From: Nanobdellota archaeon
Lineage (GTDB): Archaea; Nanobdellota; Nanobdellia; Parvarchaeales; Parvarchaeaceae
DNA length: 56,265 bases
Direction of reading: 5' to 3'
Assembly (NCBI GenBank): GCA_021791655.1
Contig: JAJYWD010000004.1
Coordinates: forward strand, 1-56,265
Shown in pieces: positions 18,205 through 28,012 of the stretch; positions within the stretch are counted from its first letter, which is position 1; each line of letters starts with the position of its first letter. The notes beneath the pieces were generated by a model, which saw nothing but the letters and a program-made list of their open reading frames with translations, did not search any database and had not been told where the DNA came from. A program made the translations under genes and the position numbers.

Positions 18205-19224
18205 TCAGCTATATTTTAAGGAACTCGCAGCTCTTGCTCCATTGTCGCCCTGCACAACGAAACTATATACGTCAGGAGAAAGGGGCGTTAAGACTATCTT
18301 TCCTCCTCTAAATGCAAACTCTCCATTGAACTTTAAAGTTATATTCCTTTCTGCAGATAGCACATAACCAGAGATAAGGTTGCTGCTGGAATTTACCATA
18401 TACATGGTCCCATTTTCTGATACTACGAAACTTATCACCCCTAAGTTATTTGGGCCGAGTCTAGACCCGCCACCACCGCCGGACCCATTTCCTGGCCCTT
18501 GGCCCAAATTATTTCCCGCTGAGAACGGTGCACCGGACAGAAACACATATTTTAGTGTTGCTGGATAACTAGATACGTCTCTGACCGTTATCGAAATGCT
18601 TTGTTGACCATTTGCGACACCAAATGAACCATTTACTATGTAAAGTTTAGGCGTTAGCGATTCAAGTGCTAACGACTGCTCATTAGAAAGTCTTTGTATT
18701 TTTGATGTTGTATTAAGCGCATAGTTTGTCAATGCCGCGACTGCTGATGGTTCAAAGTAAAAATCTGTAGAGTTCTGGGTAAATATAGGTATTAGCGATG
18801 GCGATAAGCTTATTAGAATTGCGTTTCCAGCCCCACCGGAAACATTGACGGAGATATCTTTTTCGAATAATGTTGTAACATTCATACCTAATATATTGGT
18901 TTCTACCCCAGATACCCAGATAATAACTTCGCGGACATCAGCCGCTGACGAAACTGGAAATTCTGTTAATACCTCTGTTTTGTTTATTAGCGTTGCCATG
19001 TCGATTTTTCCGCCATAACTAGAATTAAACCAGTGCGGATGTGCGCCGTTCATGCTAATACTAACGCCGCTGTAATACAAAGTCAAATTCTGCAGGTTAG
19101 TGGGTAGGTTAGACGGATCCGTTATTACAACCGCCACATTTGTATGCGTATTTAATATAAAAATATAAACGAGGATTACAATTGCAATCGCGGCTACCCC
19201 GATGTATATATACTTTATGTTCAT
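18205..19224 (-). CDS. Membrane-anchored exoprotein, DUF4382-like
   Basis: 339 residues: one N-terminal membrane anchor (AAIAIVILVYIFIL), then an extracellular domain whose VAVVITDPSNLP...LTLYYSGVSI...KIDMATLINK pattern resembles DUF4382. A Gly-rich linker (GNGSGGGGGS) leads into a second small beta domain. There are several N-glycosylation sequons. It is transcribed toward the pilin-propeller gene and the stops are adjacent. The function is unknown; it is probably a surface protein. Confidence 0.65.
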   Translation of the reverse strand: MNIKYIYIGVAAIAIVILVYIFILNTHTNVAVVITDPSNLPTNLQNLTLYYSGVSISMNGAHPHWFNSSYGGKIDMATLINKTEVLTEFPVSSAADVREVIIWVSGVETNILGMNVTTLFEKDISVNVSGGAGNAILISLSPSLIPIFTQNSTDFYFEPSAVAALTNYALNTTSKIQRLSNEQSLALESLTPKLYIVNGSFGVANGQQSISITVRDVSSYPATLKYVFLSGAPFSAGNNLGQGPGNGSGGGGGSRLGPNNLGVISFVVSENGTMYMVNSSSNLISGYVLSAERNITLKFNGEFAFRGGKIVLTPLSPDVYSFVVQGDNGARAASSLKYS

Positions 19225-19347
19225 AATCTTACAAAAAACAATATACGTTTAAAAGCGTTGTTTCTCTGCATACCAACATTTTATGATAAACCGGATTTAG
19301 TCTCCACACGCGAAAGGCTTAAAAACTATGAGCTTCGTGATTAGTGA

Positions 19348-19863
19348 ATGGTAAAGTTGAGAGCTGCGAGTGCTTACAGAAAGTTTAAGATCCCATACAC
19401 TAGAAAATCTAAGTACAAGAGCAAAAATTATGTTAAAGTCGCACAAAGCTCCGTTATAACGCAGTATACCTCTGGTAATCTCTCACACAAGTTTGGCAAG
19501 AAGATCTTGGTGCTGTCTACTAGAAACATCCAATTGAGGGAGAATGCGATAGAATCTGCGAGGGTGGTAGCTAATAAGTATCTCACCGATAATATCGGCG
19601 ATCAGAACTTCCGGCTGCAGGTTGTACCTTATCCACACCACGTGCTTAGAGAACACAAGCTTGCTACTGGCGCAGGGGCTGATAGATTCTCATCCGGTAT
19701 GCAAAAGTCTTTTGGTAAGCCAGCGGGATTTGCCGCTAGAGTACTAGCCGGCAGCAGAATATTTGAAATCCACCTTGAAAACGACAACGTAGAAAATGGT
19801 AAAGTTGCAGCTGATAAAATAAGCAAGAAACTCGGCATCAACACGCGGTCCGTCGTGCTCTGA
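19348..19863 (+). CDS. rpl10e: Ribosomal protein L10e (uL16)
   Basis: A large-subunit protein near the tRNA-binding sites. Conserved stretches include RAASAYRKFKIPYTRKSKYK, VVPYPHHVLREHKLATGAGA, DRFSSGMQKSFGKP and the C-terminal VAADKISKKLGI. 171 residues is normal. A CTTAAAAAC box about 30 bases before the ATG points to a leaderless transcript. It converges with the PduO gene. Confidence 0.95.
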   Translation: MVKLRAASAYRKFKIPYTRKSKYKSKNYVKVAQSSVITQYTSGNLSHKFGKKILVLSTRNIQLRENAIESARVVANKYLTDNIGDQNFRLQVVPYPHHVLREHKLATGAGADRFSSGMQKSFGKPAGFAARVLAGSRIFEIHLENDNVENGKVAADKISKKLGINTRSVVL

Positions 19864-19871
19864 TACATAAA

Positions 19872-20393
19872 TCAAAAGAAGTCTTCTTCGTTCTTTTCTT
19901 TCTCATTTACGTACCTGAACAGTACAAACAGTAAGGAGGAAAGTCTGTTGAGATATTTTAGGACTACGTCATTTTTTATCCCCGCCGCTACGGCTTCCCT
20001 TTCCGCCCTTCTTGCAACGGCTCTGCATACATTTATGGAAGTCGAACTTATGCTACCGTTTGGATAGACAAATCTTTTTATGTCCTTTATAAATTTGCCG
20101 TAGTCATCTGTCTTGCCCTCTAGGAACGAAACGTCGCTCTCTGCCAGACGCTTAAGCGCCAGCTTGCCGGCGGCTTCATAAGCTACTTCCGAACTTATAG
20201 TGTACACCGCAAGTTCGATGTTTTTGAGAAGTCCTTTTATCTCTTCGTAAGTGCATGCGCTTTCCGCCAATCCCAGAAAGGCGCTAAGTTCGTCGAGCGT
20301 GCCTATAGCATTTACGATTGGCTCGCTTTTTTTGTGTTTCTTCTCGAAAGTGAATGTGTAACCTTTGTCGCCAATGCCAGAGTAGTACTTCAT
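19872..20393 (-). CDS. PduO-type cob(I)alamin adenosyltransferase
   Basis: It adenosylates corrinoids to make coenzyme B12. Family marks: YSGIGDKGYTFTF near the N-terminus (ATP-binding), IGTLDELSAFLGLA, the RAVARRAERE motif and LNRLSSLLFVLFRYVNE at the end. At 173 residues it has the usual size. It overlaps the upstream winged-helix gene by 4 bases, so the two are coupled. No other cobalamin gene is in view, so it likely serves salvage. Confidence 0.88.
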   Translation of the reverse strand: MKYYSGIGDKGYTFTFEKKHKKSEPIVNAIGTLDELSAFLGLAESACTYEEIKGLLKNIELAVYTISSEVAYEAAGKLALKRLAESDVSFLEGKTDDYGKFIKDIKRFVYPNGSISSTSINVCRAVARRAEREAVAAGIKNDVVLKYLNRLSSLLFVLFRYVNEKEKNEEDFF

Positions 20394-20737
20394 TGGTCCT
20401 CTTCGCCCTTTTCCTCAGCGGGGTTTTTCAGCAAATAATACTTGGCTTTTCTCCTTATTGTGTCCAGATACACCCTGAACATATCGTAAGAGAGGTGGTA
20501 TACGACGGCTTTTCCCCGCCTTTCTGAGACAAGGATTTTACCGAACATCGGTGACACCAGGTTGTAAAAATGCTTTTTCCCCTTCTGCGAATTAAGGTCG
20601 ATGTTTAAGAACTGTGCCAGCTCCTCCCTGCCCACTTCATTTTTATCCCTTATGAAGTTTATTATCTTCTGGCCATCGGCATGTAGCTTCATGCTTTTCG
20701 GGTGGTTCCCGTAGATTAACTGTAATAAATCGTCCAT
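20390..20737 (-). CDS. Small winged-helix-like protein
   Basis: The probable start is ATG 20737 (a TTG at 20746 is in frame). The middle region (KIINFIRDKNEVGREELAQF, then LNIDLNSQKGKKHFYNLV and a RRGKAVVYHLS wing) looks like a winged helix. The C-terminus is basic then acidic. It overlaps the adenosyltransferase start by 4 bases, so it may regulate it or simply be co-expressed. No family is recognised beyond the fold. Confidence 0.6.
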   Translation of the reverse strand: MDDLLQLIYGNHPKSMKLHADGQKIINFIRDKNEVGREELAQFLNIDLNSQKGKKHFYNLVSPMFGKILVSERRGKAVVYHLSYDMFRVYLDTIRRKAKYYLLKNPAEEKGEEDQ

Positions 20738-20785
20738 AACAAGCAAGATAATAAGTTACGTTCTAATAAGCTTATCTTGGTTTCG

Positions 20786-22216
20786 TTATTTTTGTACCTG
20801 TAATCTTAGAGCTAGGGCTTCTGCGTGTGCAGTAAGTGCACGCAGGTACTCCGCACCGGACCATATCAGGTCCTGTATCGGTTTCCCGCCGTTGTTTTTG
20901 AGCAGATTGTCAGGATCGGGATTTAGCAGAGCCGCGTCTATGCTCTCCTGTTCCGGTATTGAGAAATCGTTTTTCGAAAGCAAGTTGTCCTCTATGTATT
21001 TTATTATCTTCCCGGATTTTTCAAGCTCGCCCCTCTTAGCATAGTAATAAGCGAATTCCGCTCCTAAAAGTGGCCATGGTGCCCCCCCAAAGTACGTATC
21101 ATTTTTGAAGCGTTTCGGTATCAATCTGTACTGCTCTTCTTTGTCGAGCCTGAACATGTCCTCTTCCAGTTTCCTTATTGTGTTGTTTTCTATCGTTTCT
21201 CCGGTATCGTGTCCAAACAATGAAAATATGAAGATCTGCCCGCTCTCAACCTCTTTCAACGGCTCCGAAGCAAAGATTATCTTACCATTTACGTCGACTG
21301 CCTTCTCCTCTTTTGCTCTGTACAATACACCGTCCCTTATGAAAAGTTGCTTCATGAATGCCTGCGGTCCCCCCGGATAACTTTTTTCTATTTCTTCCCT
21401 TATTGCTGTTTCATCGAGTTCTGCATCCGTCGCCTTTGCTATGTTTATCGCAGAGTTTATTCCCGCAGCTATCGCAGCAACATCATACGAGTGCAATTTT
21501 GTATTTTCTATCTCCCATGCATTCGAGCACGGGCTCTTATATGTCTTTATCATGTACCTTATGAATTTAGTGGCGTTGGTTTTTAAGAACTCAAGTTGTT
21601 GCTCTATACCAGCCTTCCCGAATTCTTTTAAATGCCTCTCTGTGGCCAGTAATAGTAATGGCAGAGAATCATACTGTCTAAGCCAGCTGTCCTTTGAATC
21701 CTCGGTGTCGTCTGTGTGGTGTAGCTCCTCTACTGAGAAATAACCACGATCCTTTCCATATCTTGCCGGTATATGATTTCTAAGTTTTTTGAAGTTCTCA
21801 TCGCGGATATCGGTTGCCAATCCCATCTCTAGGTTTTGCATCTTGGCGCCTACGACCGACCACATGAATTTTATAAGTCTAGTGGATGAACCCCTCGCCG
21901 TTTCATAAAGGTCTATTCTGTCTGGCATGTATTTGCTCACGAATCTTGCTGTGTCGGTCATGGATATCGATGTCATGGACGAATCCCTGAACCATGCAGC
22001 GGAATACCAAGTGTACGTTGGTGAGGCCTTCATGAACCCCTCTTCGTCTATCTTTTTATCAATGTGGCAGAGGACACCCTCTAGGACTTTGGCGTGTTCG
22101 CCAGCCAAGAATTCTGTGCTGTTTTCTATGATATTTTCTAAATCGAGTTTTTGGTTTTTGTTTAATACAGCTTGCCCCGCGATAATAGGTTCCCGGAAAG
22201 GCACTGTTTCAGCCAT
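20786..22216 (-). CDS. GH15-family glucoamylase/trehalase-like enzyme
   Basis: 476 residues of an (alpha/alpha)6 barrel. GH15 signatures: YSAAWFRDSSM, DSWLRQYDSLPLLLLA, SNAWEIENTKLHSYDVAAIAAG (general acid Glu in WEIE) and a second acidic motif IPEQESIDAALLNPDPDN. Family members hydrolyse alpha-1,4/1,6-glucans or trehalose. No signal peptide is seen, so the enzyme should act in the cytoplasm, perhaps on stored glycogen. Confidence 0.85.
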   Translation of the reverse strand: MAETVPFREPIIAGQAVLNKNQKLDLENIIENSTEFLAGEHAKVLEGVLCHIDKKIDEEGFMKASPTYTWYSAAWFRDSSMTSISMTDTARFVSKYMPDRIDLYETARGSSTRLIKFMWSVVGAKMQNLEMGLATDIRDENFKKLRNHIPARYGKDRGYFSVEELHHTDDTEDSKDSWLRQYDSLPLLLLATERHLKEFGKAGIEQQLEFLKTNATKFIRYMIKTYKSPCSNAWEIENTKLHSYDVAAIAAGINSAINIAKATDAELDETAIREEIEKSYPGGPQAFMKQLFIRDGVLYRAKEEKAVDVNGKIIFASEPLKEVESGQIFIFSLFGHDTGETIENNTIRKLEEDMFRLDKEEQYRLIPKRFKNDTYFGGAPWPLLGAEFAYYYAKRGELEKSGKIIKYIEDNLLSKNDFSIPEQESIDAALLNPDPDNLLKNNGGKPIQDLIWSGAEYLRALTAHAEALALRLQVQK

Positions 22217-22308
22217 ATGATTACTAGAGTTAATGTCCTATATAACCCTTACACTTTGTCGGTCACAGCGCGCCTATTTATAACATAATATTTACAATAT
22301 ATACCATA

Positions 22309-22923
22309 ATGGGCATTACCGATTTGGGCAGTATCGTAAAGAATAGCTTTGTCATACTTTTTAGTGACAGCTTGATATTCGTGGTCGCTGTCATATACAC
22401 TGCAATAATCGATGTGGTCTCCTTCTTCGTTTCCCCGTCTACGGCAATCCAATTCACAGTTTTCTATATTTTGCCGATTTCGTTCTACGCAGTGCTTTCA
22501 ATCTTGTTGGCTACATACGTGGAAGGCGTGATTATTCTGAGAGTATACAAGGGTCGAAAAGCCCGTTTCGTCGATATCTCCAAACTTGTTATAAACCGCT
22601 ACCCCGCATTGTTGGCAACAAATATCCTTGCGTCAATAATTGTGTTTCTAGGGACAATTGCGTTTGTAATACCTGGTGTGTACCTCTTTGTGAAACTGTT
22701 TCTAGCCCCGGTGGCCGTACTAATCGACGGTGACAATCCTATAGACGCCCTACGCAAGAGCTGGGCTCTCACCAATAAAAAATGGTGGGATATCTTTGCC
22801 ATAGTCCTGGTAATGGGGTTGATACTTGGATTGATAAGCTTCATTCCGTACGTTTCCGCGTTCATAGCGTCTGCCTTTATCATTACTATGTTTTACGTCT
22901 TTAGGGCTGCAAAGAGAAAATAA
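22309..22923 (+). CDS. Integral membrane protein of the glycerophosphodiesterase-membrane-domain type
   Basis: 204 residues, six hydrophobic segments. The ALRKSWALTNKKWWDIFAIV segment resembles the conserved motif of YciC/GDPD-type membrane domains and related archaeal proteins. Function is unknown. ATG 22309 follows a TATA-like stretch (ATAATATTTACAATATAT). It is convergent with vkor. Confidence 0.6.
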   Translation: MGITDLGSIVKNSFVILFSDSLIFVVAVIYTAIIDVVSFFVSPSTAIQFTVFYILPISFYAVLSILLATYVEGVIILRVYKGRKARFVDISKLVINRYPALLATNILASIIVFLGTIAFVIPGVYLFVKLFLAPVAVLIDGDNPIDALRKSWALTNKKWWDIFAIVLVMGLILGLISFIPYVSAFIASAFIITMFYVFRAAKRK

Positions 22924-22926
22924 GAA

Positions 22927-23391
22927 TTATCTGCTCTTTCTGTGCTTTCTGATTCTTTTAAGTTCTAGTACAGATACTATGAATATTATGAATATAGACG
23001 CATGGCCGATCGTGCAGGCCTCGCAAATTTTGCCAACCAAGAATATCTCGGTGTAAATCAGATACAGCGCAACGCCCGAGAGTGCAAGTCCCCCTCCTGC
23101 CAAGGTGGAAATTATATACTTTCTTAGTTTCGCATCTGAACTTGATGCATAGATTATAGAAAGCACCAGAGCCGCCGAAAACAGGGCGATGCCATAATAA
23201 TACAAGCTTACACCGAAAAGCTTTGAGTACACGCTCTCAAGCACGGGCGTGCAGTTTACGTACGAAGTTATTGCTGGACACGCGCTTCTGTAGCCCGCAG
23301 AGACAACGTCTGCGAGCCCCATTGCAATGAGACCGACCAGCGAGAAGATGATGTTTATCTTGGCATACAGACTTATCACTTGTGTGCGCAT
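22927..23391 (-). CDS. VKOR-family thiol oxidoreductase
   Basis: Four to five membrane helices with the redox pair of the vitamin K epoxide reductase family: CEAC followed by TIGH near the C-terminus, and a loop cysteine in NCTPVLESVYSKLFGV. In archaea such proteins reoxidise DsbA-like partners using quinone and drive disulfide formation outside the cell; the many Cys-bearing exoproteins in this window are possible clients. The start is taken at ATG 23391; GTG 23397 would overlap the tbp stop. Confidence 0.88.
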   Translation of the reverse strand: MRTQVISLYAKINIIFSLVGLIAMGLADVVSAGYRSACPAITSYVNCTPVLESVYSKLFGVSLYYYGIALFSAALVLSIIYASSSDAKLRKYIISTLAGGGLALSGVALYLIYTEIFLVGKICEACTIGHASIFIIFIVSVLELKRIRKHRKSR

Positions 23392-23393
23392 AA

Positions 23394-23927
23394 TCACATT
23401 TTTTTATTTATAGTCGACACTAATATTTTAAGGGCGTTATCAATTTCCGGTATTTTCTTGGCGCCTGTGCACACAATCTTTCCGGTGCCGAACAGTAGAA
23501 ATGTTATCCTAGAATTGACAAGCTTATAGACCAGTCCCGGGAATTGCTCCGGATTGTACTCAGTTTCGTCGACGCTATAAGCTATCTTGTTCAGGTCTAG
23601 CGGCTTGTTTAGATTGCCACTCGCTACTATATTCTGTATCTCTATTTTCCAGCCAGGTTTTACGTTCACGCCTATCTTTCTCAGTTCCTTCAGAAGCCTG
23701 TCCATTGCGTTGAGTATGTCTTCTTTGGACCGGCCGCCAGTGCAGACGAGCTTTCCGCTGCCGAATACTAAGAAAGTTACATGCAGATCGGGTATTCTGA
23801 AGACCAGTCCCGGGAATTGCTCCGGATCATATTGGGTGTTTGCTAGTCTTTTTAGTTTTTTTAGTGGCACCTGCACCTTTAGCGAAATGCTGGCTACTAT
23901 GTTTTCTACTTTATAGAGCTTTGCCAT
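23394..23927 (-). CDS. tbp: TATA-box-binding protein
   Basis: A general transcription initiation factor. The protein is two direct repeats, each with the YDPEQFPGLVFRI / YNPEQFPGLVYKL strand, an FLVFGSGKLVCTGG / FLLFGTGKIVCTGA strand and a helix. At 177 residues it has normal length. It lies just upstream of vkor with a few bases' overlap or spacing, suggesting co-transcription. Confidence 0.97.
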   Translation of the reverse strand: MAKLYKVENIVASISLKVQVPLKKLKRLANTQYDPEQFPGLVFRIPDLHVTFLVFGSGKLVCTGGRSKEDILNAMDRLLKELRKIGVNVKPGWKIEIQNIVASGNLNKPLDLNKIAYSVDETEYNPEQFPGLVYKLVNSRITFLLFGTGKIVCTGAKKIPEIDNALKILVSTINKKM

Positions 23928-23992
23928 AATACAAGTAATAATACTAACTATAAATACCCCTATTTAAACGTTCATCGCGAGCGCACCAGCGC

Positions 23993-26900
23993 TCACCGAA
24001 ATATCGATAACACGACATTTTTGTTGCCTATTTTCAGGTCCTGCGTCTTCATCAGGCTCCCACTTTTCGAAAGCGAGCTGTTGGTTTTGTCCTTTACATA
24101 ATTTGCGATTTCCTTTATCTCTGGCGCATCAAGTCGTCCATCTATTGCTATCTCCACGTTTATCTTGTCTTCTCTGGAGAGCCCAAACTCCTTTCTCGCA
24201 TTCTGGATTGCGTGAACTATCTCGCGCTGTAGCCAAAGCGACATTATGCTATCGTCTGCTGATGTGTCTAGTGCTATTTGTGTCTGGTCCCCGCTTACGA
24301 CTTCCACGCCGCTGCTTTTTGCCTTTATGTTGAGGTCACTGCTGAGGAGGCTATATTTTTTGTCGTCTACAACTAATTCTATTACGGATCCAGCGTGTCT
24401 CAGTATCGTTTCCTTTGTAAGTTCTATAAACTTGCTAGTTATGCTCGTAAGTTCCTGGGGAGAGTGCTTCTTTCTCAGGGCTTCGAAGTTAAGACCTATG
24501 TCGAACGCATTTTCATCGAAGCGATACTCAATGCTGGCTGCGTTGACAAGCTTTTTCAGCACATCCTCGCAAATATCTTCCTTTTTGACGGATAGGAGGC
24601 TTATCTTCTTTAGCGGCCTTCTCAGCGGGAGTTTCAGTTTATCTCGTGCCGAAAGGACATCTTGGACAATCTTCGTAGTCCTGTCCATGTTCTTCTCCAG
24701 ACCCGCGTTTATTATGTCCTCTCTCGTGCTGGGGAAGTCAGAGAGCAGTGTACTGCCTTTTTTGCCGATGGCTTTCCAAGTATCCTCCGCTATGAACGGC
24801 GTGAATATTGAAAGCACCGCTAGCATTTCCTCTAACACGGCGTAAAACGTTACAAAAGCGCCCTCATCTAGGTCATCAAATATTCTGTCCTTTACGAGCT
24901 TCACGTACAACCTGCTGAAGTCGTTTATGACGAATTCCATTAGTGTATTGGCTGCTACGTCGGGTCTGAAGTGCTCCAGTGCTGAATCTACCGCTTTCTT
25001 GGTCGTGTTCCACTTGGAAAGCATCCAGATGTCCTCGGTCTTGAAACCCTTTGCTTTTATTGTATTTGGCCTTTTGAAAAATACTTTTGATGATTGAAAC
25101 AGCTTACCTAAATTATAGACCGTGTTAAGGGATTTTGTCTCATCCGTTAGCCCCTTGAGCGAGAATATAACTTCATCCTCAAGTTTGTGCCTTACCAGAG
25201 CCATCCTAAGTGCGTCCCTGCTGTAGCCCTCCTTTATCAATTGGCTGGGCGGTTTGTAATTACTCTCACTCTTCGAGAGCTTCCTTCCATCCTCGCCCAC
25301 AACAAACCTGTGCATCAACACATCTTTGTAAATCGCCTTGCCCCAGAAAAGGAACCCTATGACGAGGAGCGAGTAGAACCAGCCCCTTATCTGGTCGTTT
25401 CCCTCGCATATAAAATCTACCGGCAGGAGAGCGGCCATTCTACCCTTGTCCTCTATGCTAGCAAATGAGGCGGAGCCGGAATCTATCCATACATCTATTA
25501 CATCCTTTACTCTGCGCATCACCCCCCCGCATTTTTCACACTTTATCTCGATCTTGTCCAGTGTCCCCTTATGTAAGTCTGCTACGGTCTTCTTATTACT
25601 CCTTTGCAGCAGTTCGGTCTTGCTGCCAACAACGGTTATTTCCTTGCAGGTCTCGCATTGCCAGATCGGCAAGGGGGTGTTCCAGTATCGCTGTCTCGAT
25701 ATCACCCAGTCCTGGCTATTGGACAGCCACGCTTCGAACATCTTCCTTGCGCCTTCCGGCGTCCAATTCACTCCGTTCAACAGGCCTGCTAGCTCTTTTC
25801 TTATCTTGCTTACGCTTATGAACCATTGGTCACTTGCCCGCATTATTAGTGGTGTTTTGCATCGCCAGCAGTGTGGGTAGTTGTGTAGTACCTTACCTGC
25901 AGCTACGAGATCCCCCCTTTCTTCGAGGAAATCTATTATCTCTGTATTGGCTTCGGATACGTTTTTTCCGTTCAGCCATCCGGCACTTTCATCATAGGTT
26001 CCGTCTTCCTTTACTGGCGATAGCAGCGGTAGGCCATTCTCTATGCCTATCTTGTAGTCAGATTCTCCGTGTCCGGGTGCAACGTGCACCAGTCCGGTGC
26101 CTTCATCGATTTCAACGAATGGGACGCCCTCTTCAGATGTAAATCTGCTGCCGTCTATTATCTTAAACATCTTAGCCGCGTTTTCTTTTACCTGAGGAAT
26201 ATCAGAAAACAAAGGTTTGTATCTAAGCCCGAGCAGATCCTTTCCATCCAATTCTTTTTCGATTATGTACTTTACGGAAACTTCGTCTAGCACTTTTTCT
26301 CTGTCCTTTGCGATTATTACAGTTTTTCTGTCTATCTTCAGTTCATAGTACTTGAACGAGCTGTTCACGGCAACAGCTTCATTTGATGGTAGGGTCCATG
26401 GTGTGGTCGTCCATATCAGCAGGTTCCTGCCGTCCTCTAGTTCAAATAAGACATATATCGACGGATCCTCCTTTTCGTAATATTTGTCCCGTATTTCGTA
26501 ATTTGACATCGGGGTGCCGCATCTGGTGCAGAACCACGTGGTTTTGAAACCTCTGTACAATAACCCCATCTCATAGGCCTTTTTTATCGTTCCCCACTCA
26601 GAGTCGATGAAATGGTTTTCGTACGTTTTGTATGGGGGGTTGTAAAACCAGATTAGGCCGTAGTCCGTTATTATACTGGTGTTCAGTTTTATGTACTCTT
26701 CAACGTAATTTTTGCACTCTTCTACGAACTTTTCCTCGCCCACTGTTAACAGCTCTTTCTTGTTCTTTATGCCCAGCTTTTTTTCTACCGCTACCTCTAT
26801 TGGGAGGCCGTGCGTGTCCCAGCCTGGCTGCATTTTTACCTCGAATCCTTTCATTAGTCTATGTCGCAGTATTATATCCTTGAGAAACAAATTTAGAAGG

Positions 26901-27061
26901 GTTCCCTCGTGTATTTCATTGGTTACAAACGGAGGCCCGTCAAGGAAATAGAACTTACTGCCACCTCGGTTCTTTTCGTTAAGTTCTTTTATAACATCCT
27001 TCTTTTTCCAGCTCTCTAGTATCTTCCTCTCCGTTTCTGCGCTCTTGTAAAAGTCAGCCAT
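23993..27061 (-). CDS. ileS: Isoleucyl-tRNA synthetase
   Basis: A class I synthetase of 1022 residues. Order: HIGH-type motif (HEGT after DGPPFVTNEI), CP1 editing insertion (LIWTTTPWTLPSN, GTGLVHVAPGHGESDY), WVISRQRYWNTPLPIW, zinc ribbon (CETC...CEKC), the IRGWFYSLL stretch and KLSKS in place of KMSKS, then the anticodon-binding domain. Everything needed appears intact. Confidence 0.97.
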   Translation of the reverse strand: MADFYKSAETERKILESWKKKDVIKELNEKNRGGSKFYFLDGPPFVTNEIHEGTLLNLFLKDIILRHRLMKGFEVKMQPGWDTHGLPIEVAVEKKLGIKNKKELLTVGEEKFVEECKNYVEEYIKLNTSIITDYGLIWFYNPPYKTYENHFIDSEWGTIKKAYEMGLLYRGFKTTWFCTRCGTPMSNYEIRDKYYEKEDPSIYVLFELEDGRNLLIWTTTPWTLPSNEAVAVNSSFKYYELKIDRKTVIIAKDREKVLDEVSVKYIIEKELDGKDLLGLRYKPLFSDIPQVKENAAKMFKIIDGSRFTSEEGVPFVEIDEGTGLVHVAPGHGESDYKIGIENGLPLLSPVKEDGTYDESAGWLNGKNVSEANTEIIDFLEERGDLVAAGKVLHNYPHCWRCKTPLIMRASDQWFISVSKIRKELAGLLNGVNWTPEGARKMFEAWLSNSQDWVISRQRYWNTPLPIWQCETCKEITVVGSKTELLQRSNKKTVADLHKGTLDKIEIKCEKCGGVMRRVKDVIDVWIDSGSASFASIEDKGRMAALLPVDFICEGNDQIRGWFYSLLVIGFLFWGKAIYKDVLMHRFVVGEDGRKLSKSESNYKPPSQLIKEGYSRDALRMALVRHKLEDEVIFSLKGLTDETKSLNTVYNLGKLFQSSKVFFKRPNTIKAKGFKTEDIWMLSKWNTTKKAVDSALEHFRPDVAANTLMEFVINDFSRLYVKLVKDRIFDDLDEGAFVTFYAVLEEMLAVLSIFTPFIAEDTWKAIGKKGSTLLSDFPSTREDIINAGLEKNMDRTTKIVQDVLSARDKLKLPLRRPLKKISLLSVKKEDICEDVLKKLVNAASIEYRFDENAFDIGLNFEALRKKHSPQELTSITSKFIELTKETILRHAGSVIELVVDDKKYSLLSSDLNIKAKSSGVEVVSGDQTQIALDTSADDSIMSLWLQREIVHAIQNARKEFGLSREDKINVEIAIDGRLDAPEIKEIANYVKDKTNSSLSKSGSLMKTQDLKIGNKNVVLSIFR

Positions 27062-27110
27062 AACTAATGCCCTTTCAAAAATTATCTTAAGTACTATACA
27101 CCAATAAAGA

Positions 27111-28007
27111 TTATAAGGTTTTAAGCGCTTCGGCTATGTCCTTTGAGATATCCACTACTTTAACGCGGTCATTTGGGATGGTGTTACTGCTTATCACCTG
27201 CTCTATTCCAGCATTTTTTATACTCTCGTAGCAACCCTTCACCATGAGTGGATGTACAACGCAGGCAATGACTGCCTTTGCGCCGAGCCCGTGCACTGTC
27301 CTAGCAGCTAGCGCGAGCGTTTTTCCAGTGCTAACAACGTCGTCAATCAGCACAACATCCCTACCTTTGAGCTTTATGTGTGGTATGTCCTTTAACCGAA
27401 TTTCGCCCGTGTTCTTATCCCTGAATTTGTCAAGGTGTAAAGTTTCCATGCCCGTGGCTTTGGCGAAAGTTTCTGTTTTCTCTATTGCACCCTCATCGGG
27501 AGCAACCGCTATCGGATTCTTTAATCCCCGCGGTAGTGCCTTTGCCAGTCTCTTTATCGGTTCTATGCTTATGTGCTCTCCGTGGAACATTTTTATCGCT
27601 TTCTCATTGTGCGGCGTGACCGTAATTAGGACATCAGCACCGTTTGTGTGCATCGCCTCTAATATTACTTTTATGCTCAAAGCCTCGCCATCCAAGAATC
27701 TCTCGTTTTGTCTCCCATATGCGAAGTACGGGACTATGGAGATAATCCTCTTAGGTCCTTGATTTTTTATCGCCTCAAGCATCAGTAGCAGTTCGATGAT
27801 GTGTTTTTCCTGTGGCGGATATGTTGACTGCACGAGGATCACGTCCTTTCCCTCTAGTTTTGACGGTGCCCTTATGTAAGATTCGCCATCTGGGAATACC
27901 CTGCTCGAGACTTTTTCTAGTTTTATGTTTATTATTTTCGAGAGTTCCTCGTCTATGCCGTTTGTCGCGGTGCCTCCAATTATGACACTATCGGTTTGGC
28001 TTTGCAT
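27111..28007 (-). CDS. prs: Ribose-phosphate pyrophosphokinase
   Basis: It makes PRPP from ribose-5-phosphate and ATP for nucleotide, His and Trp synthesis. Motifs: RVFPDGESYIR, PYFAYGRQNERFLDGEALS and the PRPP loop VVLIDDVVSTGKTLA. At 298 residues it is the archaeal short form. Five bases separate it from alaS, so the two share an operon. Confidence 0.96.
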   Translation of the reverse strand: MQSQTDSVIIGGTATNGIDEELSKIINIKLEKVSSRVFPDGESYIRAPSKLEGKDVILVQSTYPPQEKHIIELLLMLEAIKNQGPKRIISIVPYFAYGRQNERFLDGEALSIKVILEAMHTNGADVLITVTPHNEKAIKMFHGEHISIEPIKRLAKALPRGLKNPIAVAPDEGAIEKTETFAKATGMETLHLDKFRDKNTGEIRLKDIPHIKLKGRDVVLIDDVVSTGKTLALAARTVHGLGAKAVIACVVHPLMVKGCYESIKNAGIEQVISSNTIPNDRVKVVDISKDIAEALKTL

Positions 28008-28012
28008 AGCAA